Source of the DNA: Carpediemonas membranifera
Lineage: Eukaryota; Fornicata
Reading direction: 5' to 3'
Assembly (NCBI GenBank): GCA_019828565.1
Contig: JAHDYR010000067.1
Location: 620,001-684,000 of the forward strand
Length of the DNA stretch: 64,000 bases
This document shows positions 47,227-56,898 of the stretch, in pieces. Every line of letters starts with the position of its first letter. The first letter of the stretch is position 1. A program made the translations under genes and the position numbers. The notes beneath the pieces were generated by a model. That model did no database searches and was not told the DNA's origin. It was given only the letters and a program-made list of their open reading frames with translations.

Positions 47227-48862
47227 TTATGAATCATTCGGGTCGACGTCGACGGGAATGATGTCTCTCGGCCTTCTGGGCGCCTTGCACTCGACCAGCT
47301 CAGCCACCCCATCTGACTCACCCACCACCTTGAACCACTGGCCAGTTGAGCCGCAGAAGCGGAGGGGGTATCCGTTGACCGCTGTCGCCTCAATTGGAAC
47401 CATAGTTGGATTCTCATCCTCGTAATAGTGGGTGACACCCTCGGTGACCCAGACCATCCGATCATATTCACCCCAGAACCCCTTGACCCTCTCTGGGAAC
47501 CAGAGCGGGGTGGATGTGAGGCACTTGTCGCGTTCGCTGAAACCAGGCAGCAGGCCCGACTGGGCGATACAATCAGGAACTTGGCCACTGAACAGCAGCT
47601 GGCGGCCGCTGAGGAAGATGCTAAAATAACTCGTCTGCGAAATCATGATCCGGTCGACCCTGAAGGGCAGGTCGCCGAAGCGTGTCATATCATCATCGTG
47701 CCCGAGCCCCAGCTGGCCATAATCGTTTCTGACTACTGATCATCTGCCGATCGCCCATTGAGAGGATGACAGTTGTTGCATTAAACGGACCCACATGCAT
47801 GATGTGATCTGGGACAAAGCCAGACGGCACTGCTACTGGGTTGAATAGTTTTCTGTTGTCCTCATCGGCTTCGCCTGTGAACCAATTCGCCTTGTTGCCC
47901 GCCATGACAGTGCCGACCGGAGTGAGTATGAACGTCTGATATTCATATATCGACACAGCAGTCACCATCCTGTGCTTCTCCCAGGGGGGCAGGCTGGCCT
48001 CGAGCGCGGCGACCTTGGGGCAGGCGGGGAAGGTGAGGCGGGTCGGGGCGTTGAACTCAAATGACTGGAACCCAAGCTGGCTACGTCCGCTAGTGCCCCA
48101 GCCCCACATGCCCTTGGGCGTCCTGGCGATGTGTGTGATCTCGTTGCTGTAGATCTCGAGGGCCCTGGGCATCCTGGCCCTGGTGAGGGCGGCGTGATAG
48201 TCAGTGCGGAGCATGAAGAGTCGGCCCATGTACATGCGGTGGTGGTAGCATCTGTCGGGCACAGGACGCTGATAGCTCTCGCCGTCCTTCTCGGCGACGT
48301 TCAGCGAGAAGAAGAACTTGCGGCAGAGGAACCAGAGGCACTTGGCCTCGGGGGTGAACGCGTCGCTGATCTTGTCGTGTGTCTCAATATCATATGGCTC
48401 CTCCTCTTGAGCCTCCTTCAGCACCCTGTCCTCGAGGTCGGGGTTGGCCCCGCCACCCAGCAGACACGCCCACACCGCGCCCTGGTTCAGCGTGTGCATG
48501 GCGACCGGGAGCTCCTGCCCCGCCACCAGCTCAACGTTCATGGACAGCGGGGGGCCGCTGGTGAGGATCGAGCGGGCGCGGTCGAGGAGGGCTTGCGCGG
48601 TTGGTTCGAGAGGGGGCAGCTTGGAGAGCGCGGCGATGAGGGATTCGAGAGAATTGGCATCTTGGCGGACGTATTGGCTCATATTTTCTTGAATGAACTC
48701 GCTCAACTTCATGGATCTGCGCGGTTCTTGCTCATCGAAGTGACGCTGGTACGCACAGGCGATGAGCGAGGGGATATCGCCAGCAATACCACTCGATGCC
48801 GTGATTGAGTGCCGATGGGCCGCGATCAGCGCGTCTCTCGCCTTCTTGCCTCCATCTCTCAC
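47227..48862 (-). pseudogene. RCC1-like dispersed family, copy 8 (frameshift, foreign N-terminus)
   Basis: From SLESLIAALSKLPPLEPTAQ onward this is a typical family member, but the first 70 codons differ (RDGGKKARDALIAAHRHS, then FIQENMSQYVRQDAN). They keep only the general pattern (ARDALI...GDIPSLIACAYQRHF). The conserved upstream block is absent, and no ATG starts this frame before an internal methionine (MKLSEF). A TGA lies 8 codons upstream of the first codon counted here. The second RCC1 blade has the same +1 change as copy 7 near 47730. Tail and 70 bp of 3' flank equal copy 6. It looks like a mosaic of an old divergent member overwritten by conversion, and probably non-functional. Confidence 0.65.
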
Positions 48863-49107
48863 GTCGTCTGGTCGTCGTCCAACTCAGCCACAGTCGGCCC
48901 AGTGAAGACAGTCAGTGTAATCGGGAGAGCAGACCCACTCGCTTTGCGGGGTTTTAGGGAACGACTATCAACGGCCCTTTGCATGTCAGGTCAGCTTGAG
49001 AATAGAGAGCAACGCGGATGAACCAACAAATCCACCCAGGCATGCACCATGACATGGGAGACAGTCAGCAAGGCAACGGCATCACTTGTATGGCATGAGG
49101 CGACTGC

Positions 49108-50559
49108 ATGAGAGTCACAACAGCAATCACAACAGAAACAATGGAACACAAAGAATCTTCTCCGACAACGGAAAAATCAGCCTCACCGAAGAAGAATTCG
49201 CCAACTAAGAAGGTATCTGCCGATGAAGGCGTGCCGGGCTATCTTCGACCGACTCATGCTTCAAGCCGTCGCAAGTCAATGGACAATGAGGCCGTGGGCT
49301 CGAACTTCGGTCCTTTGGGATTCAAAGGCGTCCGCGGTCTTCCGAACAAGTTTAAGCCCGGCTTTGCCGATGCCTGCCAAAAGAAGACTGCCAAGGCAGT
49401 GAAGAGCTCGCCTACAGCCCGCGGCTCCGCCTATCAGAATGCTGCAGAGGTCCACCGTGCACAAATGAACCTCGACACTCTCCGCGGCATGCCAATTGCC
49501 GGCGCCCGCCGCCCATCGCCTTCACACCCCCGCTCCACCTTCAGCGAGTTCGAATACACAAGCAGTCCGTTCTCCGCAGCCCACGACAAGGCAGTGAGCG
49601 ACGACAAGCTGAGCAGGAGCCGTTTTAAGGGCGACACAGATCTTGCGGTGTCCAGGACCCATCCCCTGCCCCACGACGGCGTGTTCGACAAGGTCACTTA
49701 CATGCCTGACGTATACGCCCCAGACGCCCTGCATGACATCAGTATTAGCGAGCTTAAGGCCCACCATGAGGCTACGGTGGCTGGGCTGGGTGTCTACACG
49801 GGTAAAACCCCGCACTCGAAGCACTACCGAGATGACACGGTCACCGCAAGAGCAGGCGTCGCGATGCTTAGAGATGTGCTCAGGCATATTTCTAGAGAGA
49901 TGAAGATTAGACTCCGAGGTCGCTTTATTAACGTAGCCCTCATTCAGGAGGACGGCAAGGCTCTGTGGGCAAGCCAGAGTGACTCGACCCATGAGCCAAG
50001 AGAGGCCGTTATTCTCGTCCATGCACCAGGCGGGGCAGATTCTGAGATCATCAGAAAGGTTATCAATCAGTTCATCGATGACCCGATGCTCGACCTCTCA
50101 CTCACCCGCAACGCTGCCCGCTGGGGTGTCTCAGCTTCCACAGTCACTGAACTCCCTACACCTCTCAAGATTGAGCGCGCGCGGTCGCCTTCACCTCGGC
50201 GTCTCGACTCTTCAATCCAAGTGCTCCCCACCCGCGCCGCTCTCCCCTCCACTCTTACTGACCCATCCTCAGTGCTCTGCTTTGGTGTTTATTTCCCTTG
50301 GAGTCGAGTCGAACATGACTCTGCCTTCGAGTCAATGCACCCGGACCTTGCACACACCCACCACGCGAAGATGCCCAGAGGTCGCCGGGCGTCGCACCTG
50401 CATGTACCTCTCAAGACCACCAAGACTTTTGCCTCGCCGTATGTGTCAGCGCCCACGAGCCCTCAGCGGTCGCGCCGTTCTTCTGTGGGCTCGCTATCGC
50501 CTAGGTCGCCGAGGCGGAAGGAGGAAGTTGAAAAGATGGTCACGGTGGATGAGGAGTAA
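49108..50559 (+). CDS. Hypothetical basic Ser/Pro-rich protein, 483 aa
   Basis: I do not recognise a family. Residues 1-60 are charged and Ser/Thr-rich. Residues about 60-250 are rich in Ser/Pro/His with short conserved-looking motifs (GPLGFKGVRGLPNKF). A compact alpha/beta part at about 245-345 (ARAGVAMLRDVLRHISREMK, LRGRFINVALIQEDGKALW, EAVILVHAPGGADSEIIRK) could be a small folded domain. The end is SP/RS-rich (SPQRSRRSSVGSLSPRS), typical of phosphorylated cytoskeletal or nuclear proteins. A second ATG 11 codons on (MEHKES) is an equally good start. TATGAATAAAGC follows the stop. Confidence 0.65.
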   Translation: MRVTTAITTETMEHKESSPTTEKSASPKKNSPTKKVSADEGVPGYLRPTHASSRRKSMDNEAVGSNFGPLGFKGVRGLPNKFKPGFADACQKKTAKAVKSSPTARGSAYQNAAEVHRAQMNLDTLRGMPIAGARRPSPSHPRSTFSEFEYTSSPFSAAHDKAVSDDKLSRSRFKGDTDLAVSRTHPLPHDGVFDKVTYMPDVYAPDALHDISISELKAHHEATVAGLGVYTGKTPHSKHYRDDTVTARAGVAMLRDVLRHISREMKIRLRGRFINVALIQEDGKALWASQSDSTHEPREAVILVHAPGGADSEIIRKVINQFIDDPMLDLSLTRNAARWGVSASTVTELPTPLKIERARSPSPRRLDSSIQVLPTRAALPSTLTDPSSVLCFGVYFPWSRVEHDSAFESMHPDLAHTHHAKMPRGRRASHLHVPLKTTKTFASPYVSAPTSPQRSRRSSVGSLSPRSPRRKEEVEKMVTVDEE

Positions 50560-50765
50560 GAGGTTGTAATATGAATAAAGCTGGATAATTTATTTATCCT
50601 GGGGCGTGTGTGATGGATGTCATGTCATGTCGGCCGTGAAGCCAGCTTTGTTTGCCCTGTATACTGGGAGATAAATGATTCAAGCCGACTCGCATAAAGA
50701 TGAACCACTCACCCCGCTGCCACGGGGCGACCCTTGCTGCCCGAGAAGAGATGATGTCATTAACC

Positions 50766-51749
50766 TCACTGGCCTGAGACAACAGCGTAATCCTGACCCT
50801 CGTCATCTTCTGCCACCGAATCCCATCGTCTAAAGGCCACCCTTGCCTGATAATACTCCAGCACAAGCTCAGTCCTATGCTGCATCAGAAGCTTCGAGTC
50901 GACCCAGTAACGTTGATCTCCTTTGGAGGTGACTACTGCGAGGTCGACTGAACCTTCTTCTGCACCTCGTCTGCATCCTAAGATCTTTGTGACGTCCCTT
51001 ATGCTGACAGATATACCGGACGCGTTGTCTTGCTTTGCTGCCCGCTCCGCAATCCGCTTCGCCCGCGCCAAAGAAGCATCCTTGGCCCGGCGCTTCTTCT
51101 CCTCTTCTCTCTCCTCTTCCAACTTGGCCTGGCGCTCAGCCTCTTCCCTCTCACGTCTCAGTTGCTGCTGCTCAGCTGCCAGAGAGGGGTGGAGGTTGCT
51201 CTCGGGCTCCCACGAGTTTTCAGCCTCCGGGTAGCCCTTCCATTTGATAAGATACTCGTACTCCCGCCACTTTCTGCTGTACCTGCTGCTTCGTACTGCT
51301 TGTACCTCGTACACAGGGCCACCCCGTGCGTTGAAGTCGTCTACATCTGATTGCTCCGACTGCATTGATTGATCGGGCGATTCTTCTGGCTCGGAGAGGT
51401 CGGCCGGGGGTAGCTCTGCTGTATCTGGCTGGGGGTCTTGGTCAGGCTCGCCAGGGCTGGGCAAGGGTGCGGTGGGCGTTGTATCGGGGCTTTGCTCTGG
51501 CATGACACTGCTCTCGGTGGGGAAAGCGTCATTCTCGTCAACTTGACAAGGATTGGCGGTGTTGAGATCTTGGCTGCCTTCTTCTTGTGTTACGGGGCGA
51601 ATACGGCGTGGAATAAGACTTAAGAAGGATGGCTTGCGCTTGACGATCATTGAAGACACCTTGCCGCCATTCTTCTTCTTCTTGCGACGCGATGAACGTA
51701 GTACAATCGAATGGGTAACATTATTACCAAATATTCTGATGCTGACCAT
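50766..51749 (-). CDS. HP1-like chromodomain and chromoshadow-like protein
   Basis: A 327-residue protein from ATG 51749. Residues about 140-190 form a chromodomain: VYEVQAVRSSRYSRKWREYE with YLIKWKGYPEAENSWEPESN, including the aromatic residues that cage methyl-lysine (Y at the start, W and Y in WKGY). A long charged helix follows (about 195-245, ARLEEEREEEKK-like). Residues about 250-305 resemble a chromoshadow domain (VTKILGCRRG...VLEYYQARVAFRRW). HP1 proteins bind H3K9me and dimerise through the shadow domain to form heterochromatin. The hinge is unusually rich in Arg/Glu/Lys helix rather than a flexible basic linker. The N-terminal 130 residues are Ser/Pro/acidic. Upstream codons offer no ATG. 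Confidence 0.75.
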   Translation of the reverse strand: MVSIRIFGNNVTHSIVLRSSRRKKKKNGGKVSSMIVKRKPSFLSLIPRRIRPVTQEEGSQDLNTANPCQVDENDAFPTESSVMPEQSPDTTPTAPLPSPGEPDQDPQPDTAELPPADLSEPEESPDQSMQSEQSDVDDFNARGGPVYEVQAVRSSRYSRKWREYEYLIKWKGYPEAENSWEPESNLHPSLAAEQQQLRREREEAERQAKLEEEREEEKKRRAKDASLARAKRIAERAAKQDNASGISVSIRDVTKILGCRRGAEEGSVDLAVVTSKGDQRYWVDSKLLMQHRTELVLEYYQARVAFRRWDSVAEDDEGQDYAVVSGQ

Positions 51750-52059
51750 TCTTGTGTCTTTCGACGGCAGATGAGAGAAATGATTTTGCGACTGACCAAA
51801 ACAGGGTCGAAACCCGAGAATGAGCGGTGATGCATGGCTGCAGACTGCCAATACACGCCCCTCGCTAGCTTTTTGCCGCGGTGTGAGTGACTGTGAGTCT
51901 GGCCATCAGTCGCGAAACCCTAAAGAATGGCGAAAGAACGCATTGTACACATTTCTATGGGCCAGTTTCTCTCACCACTGCCCGAACCTCATTCGCACTC
52001 TCACTCACCCGCCAGATCGCGTCTGATTTCTTGTCGACTTCCGGACTCGAAGCAGAAGC

Positions 52060-52344
52060 ATGGCAGACGTCGCGGAACTTGCCAAGAAGGTTGAATATCT
52101 CGAGGTTATCGCCAAGGAATCATCTAAAACCGCCTCTTATTCCTCTGGAAACGAAGAGATGCTCAAGGACGTCCTTCGCGCCCTGATCAATGCACGCAGA
52201 GCCATTGAGACCAGCAAGAGAGAGTTTAACGCAGTATTTGCTGAAAACAAGAAGCTCCAGGAGCAGGCAACGAAGGACAAGATCCGCATTGAGCACCTTC
52301 TCAAGGCTTACGAGCGGATGGAGGGCGAGCTCGCCGAAAAGTGA
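52060..52344 (+). CDS. Small coiled-coil protein, 94 aa
   Basis: A short, highly helical protein: MADVAELAKKVEYLEVIAKE, then AIETSKREFNAVFAENKKLQ and IEHLLKAYERMEGELAEK. It has heptad spacing typical of a parallel coiled coil. No family recognised. Charge pattern, good ATG context (AGAAGCATGG) and a divergent arrangement with the HP1-like gene (310 bp between starts) support a real gene. Confidence 0.55.
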   Translation: MADVAELAKKVEYLEVIAKESSKTASYSSGNEEMLKDVLRALINARRAIETSKREFNAVFAENKKLQEQATKDKIRIEHLLKAYERMEGELAEK

Positions 52345-52606
52345 TCAATGCGTCCGGATATGACTAAATAGCATCCCTTATGATGTGTAGAGCATGATGT
52401 GCAGTCTATATACGCTGGGATAGAAGGACCGAGGGTGAACTCAACTCTGATCTCGTCAGCAGCTCGCAGCAAGGACCAAAAAAAAGGGCCATGCTCTATA
52501 CCCAGGCGCATTAGTTCAGCAGGCACCCTGGTACAACCGTGATCGCACTTTTCGGGAGAATTTCTGGCGGCTCGACTGCATGCTACAGTCATAGCATTAT
52601 CAAACC

Positions 52607-54784
52607 ATGGTTTTCCTTCGGCGGCGCGCCAATGCGCCAGAAACCGAAGTTCTTCTCGATGATACCAATCCTATTGACACTCATCCTGAAGAACACCAAG
52701 ACGAAGCAGAAGCGAAGTCGAAACCCATTGTTGTAATGAAACCGAAAAACGGTGTCATCCGCATGGTCAGAGTCGTTCTTGCCTTCATCTTCAAGCGCAT
52801 TGGAGGCTCCTTCATGATCGTATTCTTCGTGTACAACCTCTTTTTCACCATGGTCGGCCTAATCCCGTATCGACAGGTCAAGGGCCCAAGGATTCCCGTC
52901 ATAAGCTGCCTGGCACGCCTCAGACGTAGCATGCCTAAGGACAAGGGCACGGAGACTGTGAAGACTCCCATCGTTGAGAGCGAGACGCAGGCACACGTCG
53001 AGCCCGTCGAAACTTGCTGTGACGAGACGCAAGTCGAATCCGAGGAGGAGGAAGAGACCGACGAGGCGGTCCTTGAGCCCATAGCCGAGCCCGAGCCCAT
53101 CGGCACCTGCTCCCAGACTCTCGCCACCCTCTTTACCACGGGCCTCTTCGCTGACTCGGCCATCATCACCGGCCCCGACGAAACCGACGTTGTGCCCATC
53201 CACCGCGCCATCATCGCTGCCCAATCAGCCACCATGCAGGCCCTGTTCAACGCAACCACGGAGCCCATTGACCTCTCTCTCCTCTTCATGCCTGAGACTT
53301 GTGCCCAAGCAAAGATCATCGTCGAGTCCTTCTACACTGGAACCAAGGTCGACCTTGACACCACCCTGCCCGAGATCGACCGGCTAGCCATGATGTTTGA
53401 CGTCGTGGTTGATACTGACGAATCCGACTCTGAATCCGAGTCAGAGGAGTCTCCCGCAGTTTTTGACCCGACCGCGGACTCGGCCGAAAGAGCAGCCAAG
53501 ATCGTCGAGGCGTACGTTGCCGCCTTCCAGGACCGCCAGAACCGCGAAGAACGCCGCAAGAAGCTCCGCAACTACGCCGCCCAGGAGATCCTTTCCACCG
53601 AGCGCACCTACGTGAATGACATTGCCTTCCTCGTCAACCAGCTCATCCCTGAGTGGCGTAAGCGCTCTTCTAACTTCCCCGAGAGCGTCCGCAACCCCGA
53701 CGAGCTCATGCCGGCCATTGCTTCCATCCACATGGCCAACGCTAATCTGCTCGATTCCCTCGAAAAGCTCCTCGGCGCCTCCTTTGACAACGACACCACC
53801 CGTATTGGCCGGGAATTCATCTCGCTGGCGCCTTACTTCAAGATGTACAAGTCATACGCCGCTGCTTACGAAAACACCAACCAGGCCGTGATGAAAGCTC
53901 GCAGCTCTTCGCAGAAGTTCGGAAAGTTCATGAAAGACATCAGCGCGATGGAGGGCAGCAAGAATCTCGACCTGATTTCCTTTGTAATCATGCCGATCCA
54001 GCGAATCCCAAGATACGTTATGCTGCTCGAGGAGCTACTCAAGCGCACTCTCCCCACCCACCCTGACTTCGAGGACCTCAAGGAGGCCATCGCCAAGAGC
54101 CGCGAGGTCGCCCAGGTCGTCAACAAGACCATCGAGACCGAGTCCAAGTCCGGCGAGGCGACTCGCCATGCAGTCGATTCTATGAACCGTCTCTCGATCA
54201 GCGGGAACAAGAACGACATGATGAGCGCAGTCCTGCAGCCCCACCGGAAGCTTGTGAACGAGACCGAGCTTGCTGACCACACTGCTGGCAAGGCTCGGCG
54301 GGACCGTCACGTGATGCTGTTCAGCGACATCCTGATCATCTCCCGCCTGAAGAAAAACAAGACGGCTGTGATGAAGCATATCATGCCTCTCTGCATCACT
54401 TTTGTCGACATGTCGAAGGCAGACGAGGGTCAGGTTAGTATCTACTCGCCCGATCAGCACCACACGTTCAGAGACGAGGACGGGGCCATGGGCGAGGCCA
54501 GTGCCGTCGTGCAGTGGGGCATCAAGGTCCAAAACTGCATCGACGAGATGATCCGCCGCATGCCCGCCCTTTCTGACGAGAGAGAGCGCCTCGACGCGGT
54601 CATCCAGCAGCCTACCCCGACGTACATGACTGATCTCAGCCTGAACATCACGTTCCAACCCCAGAGCCCTGGCCAGACATCGCCCAAGCCGCACGGCCCA
54701 CTTTCTGTGATGTTTGATGACACGAACTGGGTGCGGGTGGTCTCGACTCTGACTCCTGAAATTGAGAGGCGGGTTGAGGGGTAA
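52607..54784 (+). CDS. Membrane-anchored BTB-DH-PH (RhoGEF-like) protein
   Basis: A 725-residue protein. One hydrophobic helix (FIFKRIGGSFMIVFFVYNLFF, trimmed; about 60-85) suggests membrane anchoring. An acidic region follows. Residues about 165-265 resemble a BTB/POZ domain (LFADSAIITG, VPIHRAIIAAQSATMQALF). Residues about 320-510 form a Dbl-homology domain: AAQEILSTERTYVNDIAFLV, PYFKMYKSYAAAYENTNQA, DLISFVIMPIQRIPRYVML. A PH domain (about 540-650) begins ADHTAGKARRDRHVMLF. DH-PH pairs load GTP onto Rho-family GTPases. The conserved PIQRIPRY helix suggests an active exchange domain. A TM-BTB-DH-PH order is unusual. Confidence 0.8.
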   Translation: MVFLRRRANAPETEVLLDDTNPIDTHPEEHQDEAEAKSKPIVVMKPKNGVIRMVRVVLAFIFKRIGGSFMIVFFVYNLFFTMVGLIPYRQVKGPRIPVISCLARLRRSMPKDKGTETVKTPIVESETQAHVEPVETCCDETQVESEEEEETDEAVLEPIAEPEPIGTCSQTLATLFTTGLFADSAIITGPDETDVVPIHRAIIAAQSATMQALFNATTEPIDLSLLFMPETCAQAKIIVESFYTGTKVDLDTTLPEIDRLAMMFDVVVDTDESDSESESEESPAVFDPTADSAERAAKIVEAYVAAFQDRQNREERRKKLRNYAAQEILSTERTYVNDIAFLVNQLIPEWRKRSSNFPESVRNPDELMPAIASIHMANANLLDSLEKLLGASFDNDTTRIGREFISLAPYFKMYKSYAAAYENTNQAVMKARSSSQKFGKFMKDISAMEGSKNLDLISFVIMPIQRIPRYVMLLEELLKRTLPTHPDFEDLKEAIAKSREVAQVVNKTIETESKSGEATRHAVDSMNRLSISGNKNDMMSAVLQPHRKLVNETELADHTAGKARRDRHVMLFSDILIISRLKKNKTAVMKHIMPLCITFVDMSKADEGQVSIYSPDQHHTFRDEDGAMGEASAVVQWGIKVQNCIDEMIRRMPALSDERERLDAVIQQPTPTYMTDLSLNITFQPQSPGQTSPKPHGPLSVMFDDTNWVRVVSTLTPEIERRVEG

Positions 54785-55108
54785 GAGGATGTTTTGTGAT
54801 AAATATATTGGGATGGGTGGATGATGAGCATTTGGTCGCTGGCTCGACTGGCGTGTTGGGTGCTTCGTAGCATGTGTTTCTGGCAGATTTGTAACCACCG
54901 GCCAGTGGTTCAAGGTGGCGGGTGAGTCAGATGGGGTGGCTGGGGCCAACCCTCCCATGGGCCTCCGCCGCATGTCGTACAGGGGATCGTCATTGTGGGA
55001 ACTACTCTACAGGACTGCACTCTCCATCGAGCGAGGTGCCAGCTGGCTCAGCTGCTGTGATGGTCATGCCTCTAAGTCAAGGTCATGCCTCACATCGCGA
55101 CCTCCCAG
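54785..55108. other. Intergenic region with RCC1-like scraps
   Basis: It contains the isolated RCC1-like 3' scrap at 54896-54942. Then come about 160 bp without homology that I can see, and from about 55040 a duplicated GGTCATGCCTC segment leading into the upstream block of copy 9. Confidence 0.5.
54896..54942 (+). pseudogene. Isolated RCC1-like family 3' scrap
   Basis: About 47 bp encode TGQWFKVAGESDGVA, the sequence found near the C-terminus of every family member, with no other family sequence attached. It is a remnant of a further copy, or of the recombination that placed copy 9. Confidence 0.7.
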
Positions 55109-55171
55109 CTGGCGTCGGCGGTCGGCGAGTCGGCAGTCAGAATTTGGGCACCGAACTGAGCGCTGAAACCG
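55109..55171 (+). promoter_or_regulatory. Conserved upstream block of RCC1-like copy 9
   Basis: Family block ending at the ancestral ATG 55172. Three bases shorter than in most copies (CACC missing after GGGCACC). Confidence 0.45.
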
Positions 55172-55268
55172 ATGAGCAGCGTTATTTCCTCGCCAACATG
55201 CATCAAAGACACACTTATCTCCGCATATCGCGCCTCGCTCGATCCTCACCAGCGGCCCCCCGCTGTCC

Positions 55269-56585
55269 ATGAACGTCGAGCTCGCGGACGGCGAGGAGCT
55301 CCCGGTCGCCATGCACACGCTGAACCAGGGCGCGGTGTGGGCGTGTCTGCTGGGCGGCGGGGCCAACCCCGACCTCGAGGACAGGGTGCTGAAAGAGGCT
55401 CGAGAGAAGGAGCCAGATGATATTGAGACACACGACAAGATCAGCGACGCGTTCACCCCCGAGGACAAGTGCCTCTGGTTCCTCTGCCGCAAGTTCTTCT
55501 TCTCGCTGAACGTCGCCGAGAAGGACGGCGAGAGCTATCAGCGCCCTGTGCCCGACAGATGCTACCACCACCGCATGTACATGGGCCGACTCTTCATGCT
55601 CCGCACTGACTATCACGCCGCCCTCACCAGGGCCAGGATGCCCAGGGCCCTCGAGATCTACAGCAACGAGATCACACACATCGCCAGGACGCCCAAGGGC
55701 ATGTGGGGCTGGGGCACTAGCGGACGTAGCCAGCTTGGGTTCCAGTCATTTGAGTTCAACGCCCCGACCCGCCTCACCTTCCCCGCCTGCCCCAAGGTCG
55801 CCGCGCTCGAGGCCAGCCTGCCCCCCTGGGAGAAGCACAGGATGGTGACTGCTGTGTCGATATATGAATATCAGACGTTCATACTCACTCCGGTCGGCAC
55901 TGTCATGGCGGGCAACAAGGCGAATTGGTTCACAGGCGAAGCCGATGAGGACAACAGAAAACTATTCAACCCAGTAGCAGTGCCGTCTGGCTTTGTCCCA
56001 GATCACATCATGCATGTGGGTCCGTTTAATGCAGCGACTGTCATCCTCTCAATGTGTGATCGGCAGATGATCAGTGGGAGAAACGATTATGGCCAGCTGG
56101 GGCTCGGGCACGATGATGATATGACACGCTTCGTCGACCTGCCCTTCAGGGTCGACCGGATCATGATTTCGCAGACGAGTTATTTTAGCATCTTCCTCAG
56201 CGGCCGCCAGCTGCTGTTCGCTGGTCGAGTTCGCCCTCATATCGCCCAGTCGGGCCTGCTGCCTGGTTTCAGCGAACGCGACAAGTGCCTCACATCCACC
56301 CCGCTCTGGTTCCCAGAGAGGGTCAAGGGGTTCTGGGGTGAATATGATCGGATGGTCTGGGTGACCGAGGGTGTCACCCACTATTACGAGGATGAGAATC
56401 CAACTATGGTTCCAATTGAGGCGACAGCGGTCAACGGATACCCCCTCCGCTTCTGCGGCTCAACTGGCCAGTGGTTCAAGGTGGTGGGTGAGTCAGATGG
56501 GGTGGCTGAGCTGGTCGAGTGCGAGAAGCCCAAGTGTGAGCTCACCCCGATTGACCTCGACCCTTGGGCCGAGGACGCTGAGTGA
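55269..56585 (+). CDS. RCC1-like dispersed family protein, copy 9 (N-terminal deletion)
   Basis: A 438-residue open frame from the internal ATG (MNVELADGEELPVAM) to a distinctive tail (ELTPIDLDPWAEDAE) shared only with copy 10. The ancestral start at 55172 (MSSVISSPTCIKDTLI) is followed after RASL by the same deletion junction as in copy 3, which shifts the frame. If expressed it would lack the N-terminal helices. One conserved GDRQ is changed to CDRQ, also seen in copy 10. It is inverted with respect to copy 10; the two flank the ankyrin kinase. Confidence 0.65.
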   Translation: MNVELADGEELPVAMHTLNQGAVWACLLGGGANPDLEDRVLKEAREKEPDDIETHDKISDAFTPEDKCLWFLCRKFFFSLNVAEKDGESYQRPVPDRCYHHRMYMGRLFMLRTDYHAALTRARMPRALEIYSNEITHIARTPKGMWGWGTSGRSQLGFQSFEFNAPTRLTFPACPKVAALEASLPPWEKHRMVTAVSIYEYQTFILTPVGTVMAGNKANWFTGEADEDNRKLFNPVAVPSGFVPDHIMHVGPFNAATVILSMCDRQMISGRNDYGQLGLGHDDDMTRFVDLPFRVDRIMISQTSYFSIFLSGRQLLFAGRVRPHIAQSGLLPGFSERDKCLTSTPLWFPERVKGFWGEYDRMVWVTEGVTHYYEDENPTMVPIEATAVNGYPLRFCGSTGQWFKVVGESDGVAELVECEKPKCELTPIDLDPWAEDAE

Positions 56586-56898
56586 AGAGTGGACATAATC
56601 CGAGACGAACGTCACCATTTCAGTCGTGCGCCGTCCGCACTAGCATAATGGCAAGCAGTGATACTATAATGTAATCACCTCTGTTTCCAGTCCAAAATTT
56701 AGTCAGCCCTAATTAATCTCTTCGGTTTCATGGATATTCCTGGCTATGATCCCGGCGGCCCATGTCTGTGAAACTGATCGTCCAACCATTTTTTATCCTG
56801 CGCGCAGTTTTGACAAGCGACATCGTGACGTTTCCTAATTCGTCAAATGACACATCTTCAATTGTGACATTTTAACAGAAGCACAAAAACCAGCAACA
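56586..56898. other. Intergenic gap upstream of the ankyrin kinase
   Basis: The first 30 or so bp match (inverted) the 3' flank of copy 10. The rest is AT-richer than its surroundings, with no gene recognised; it should hold the promoter of the ankyrin kinase. Confidence 0.4.

Noticed and set aside
52380-52606. A possible structured RNA between the small coiled-coil gene and the BTB-DH-PH gene
   Set aside because: The run of A residues and GC-rich words looked suggestive, but I could not draw a stable fold or match a known RNA.
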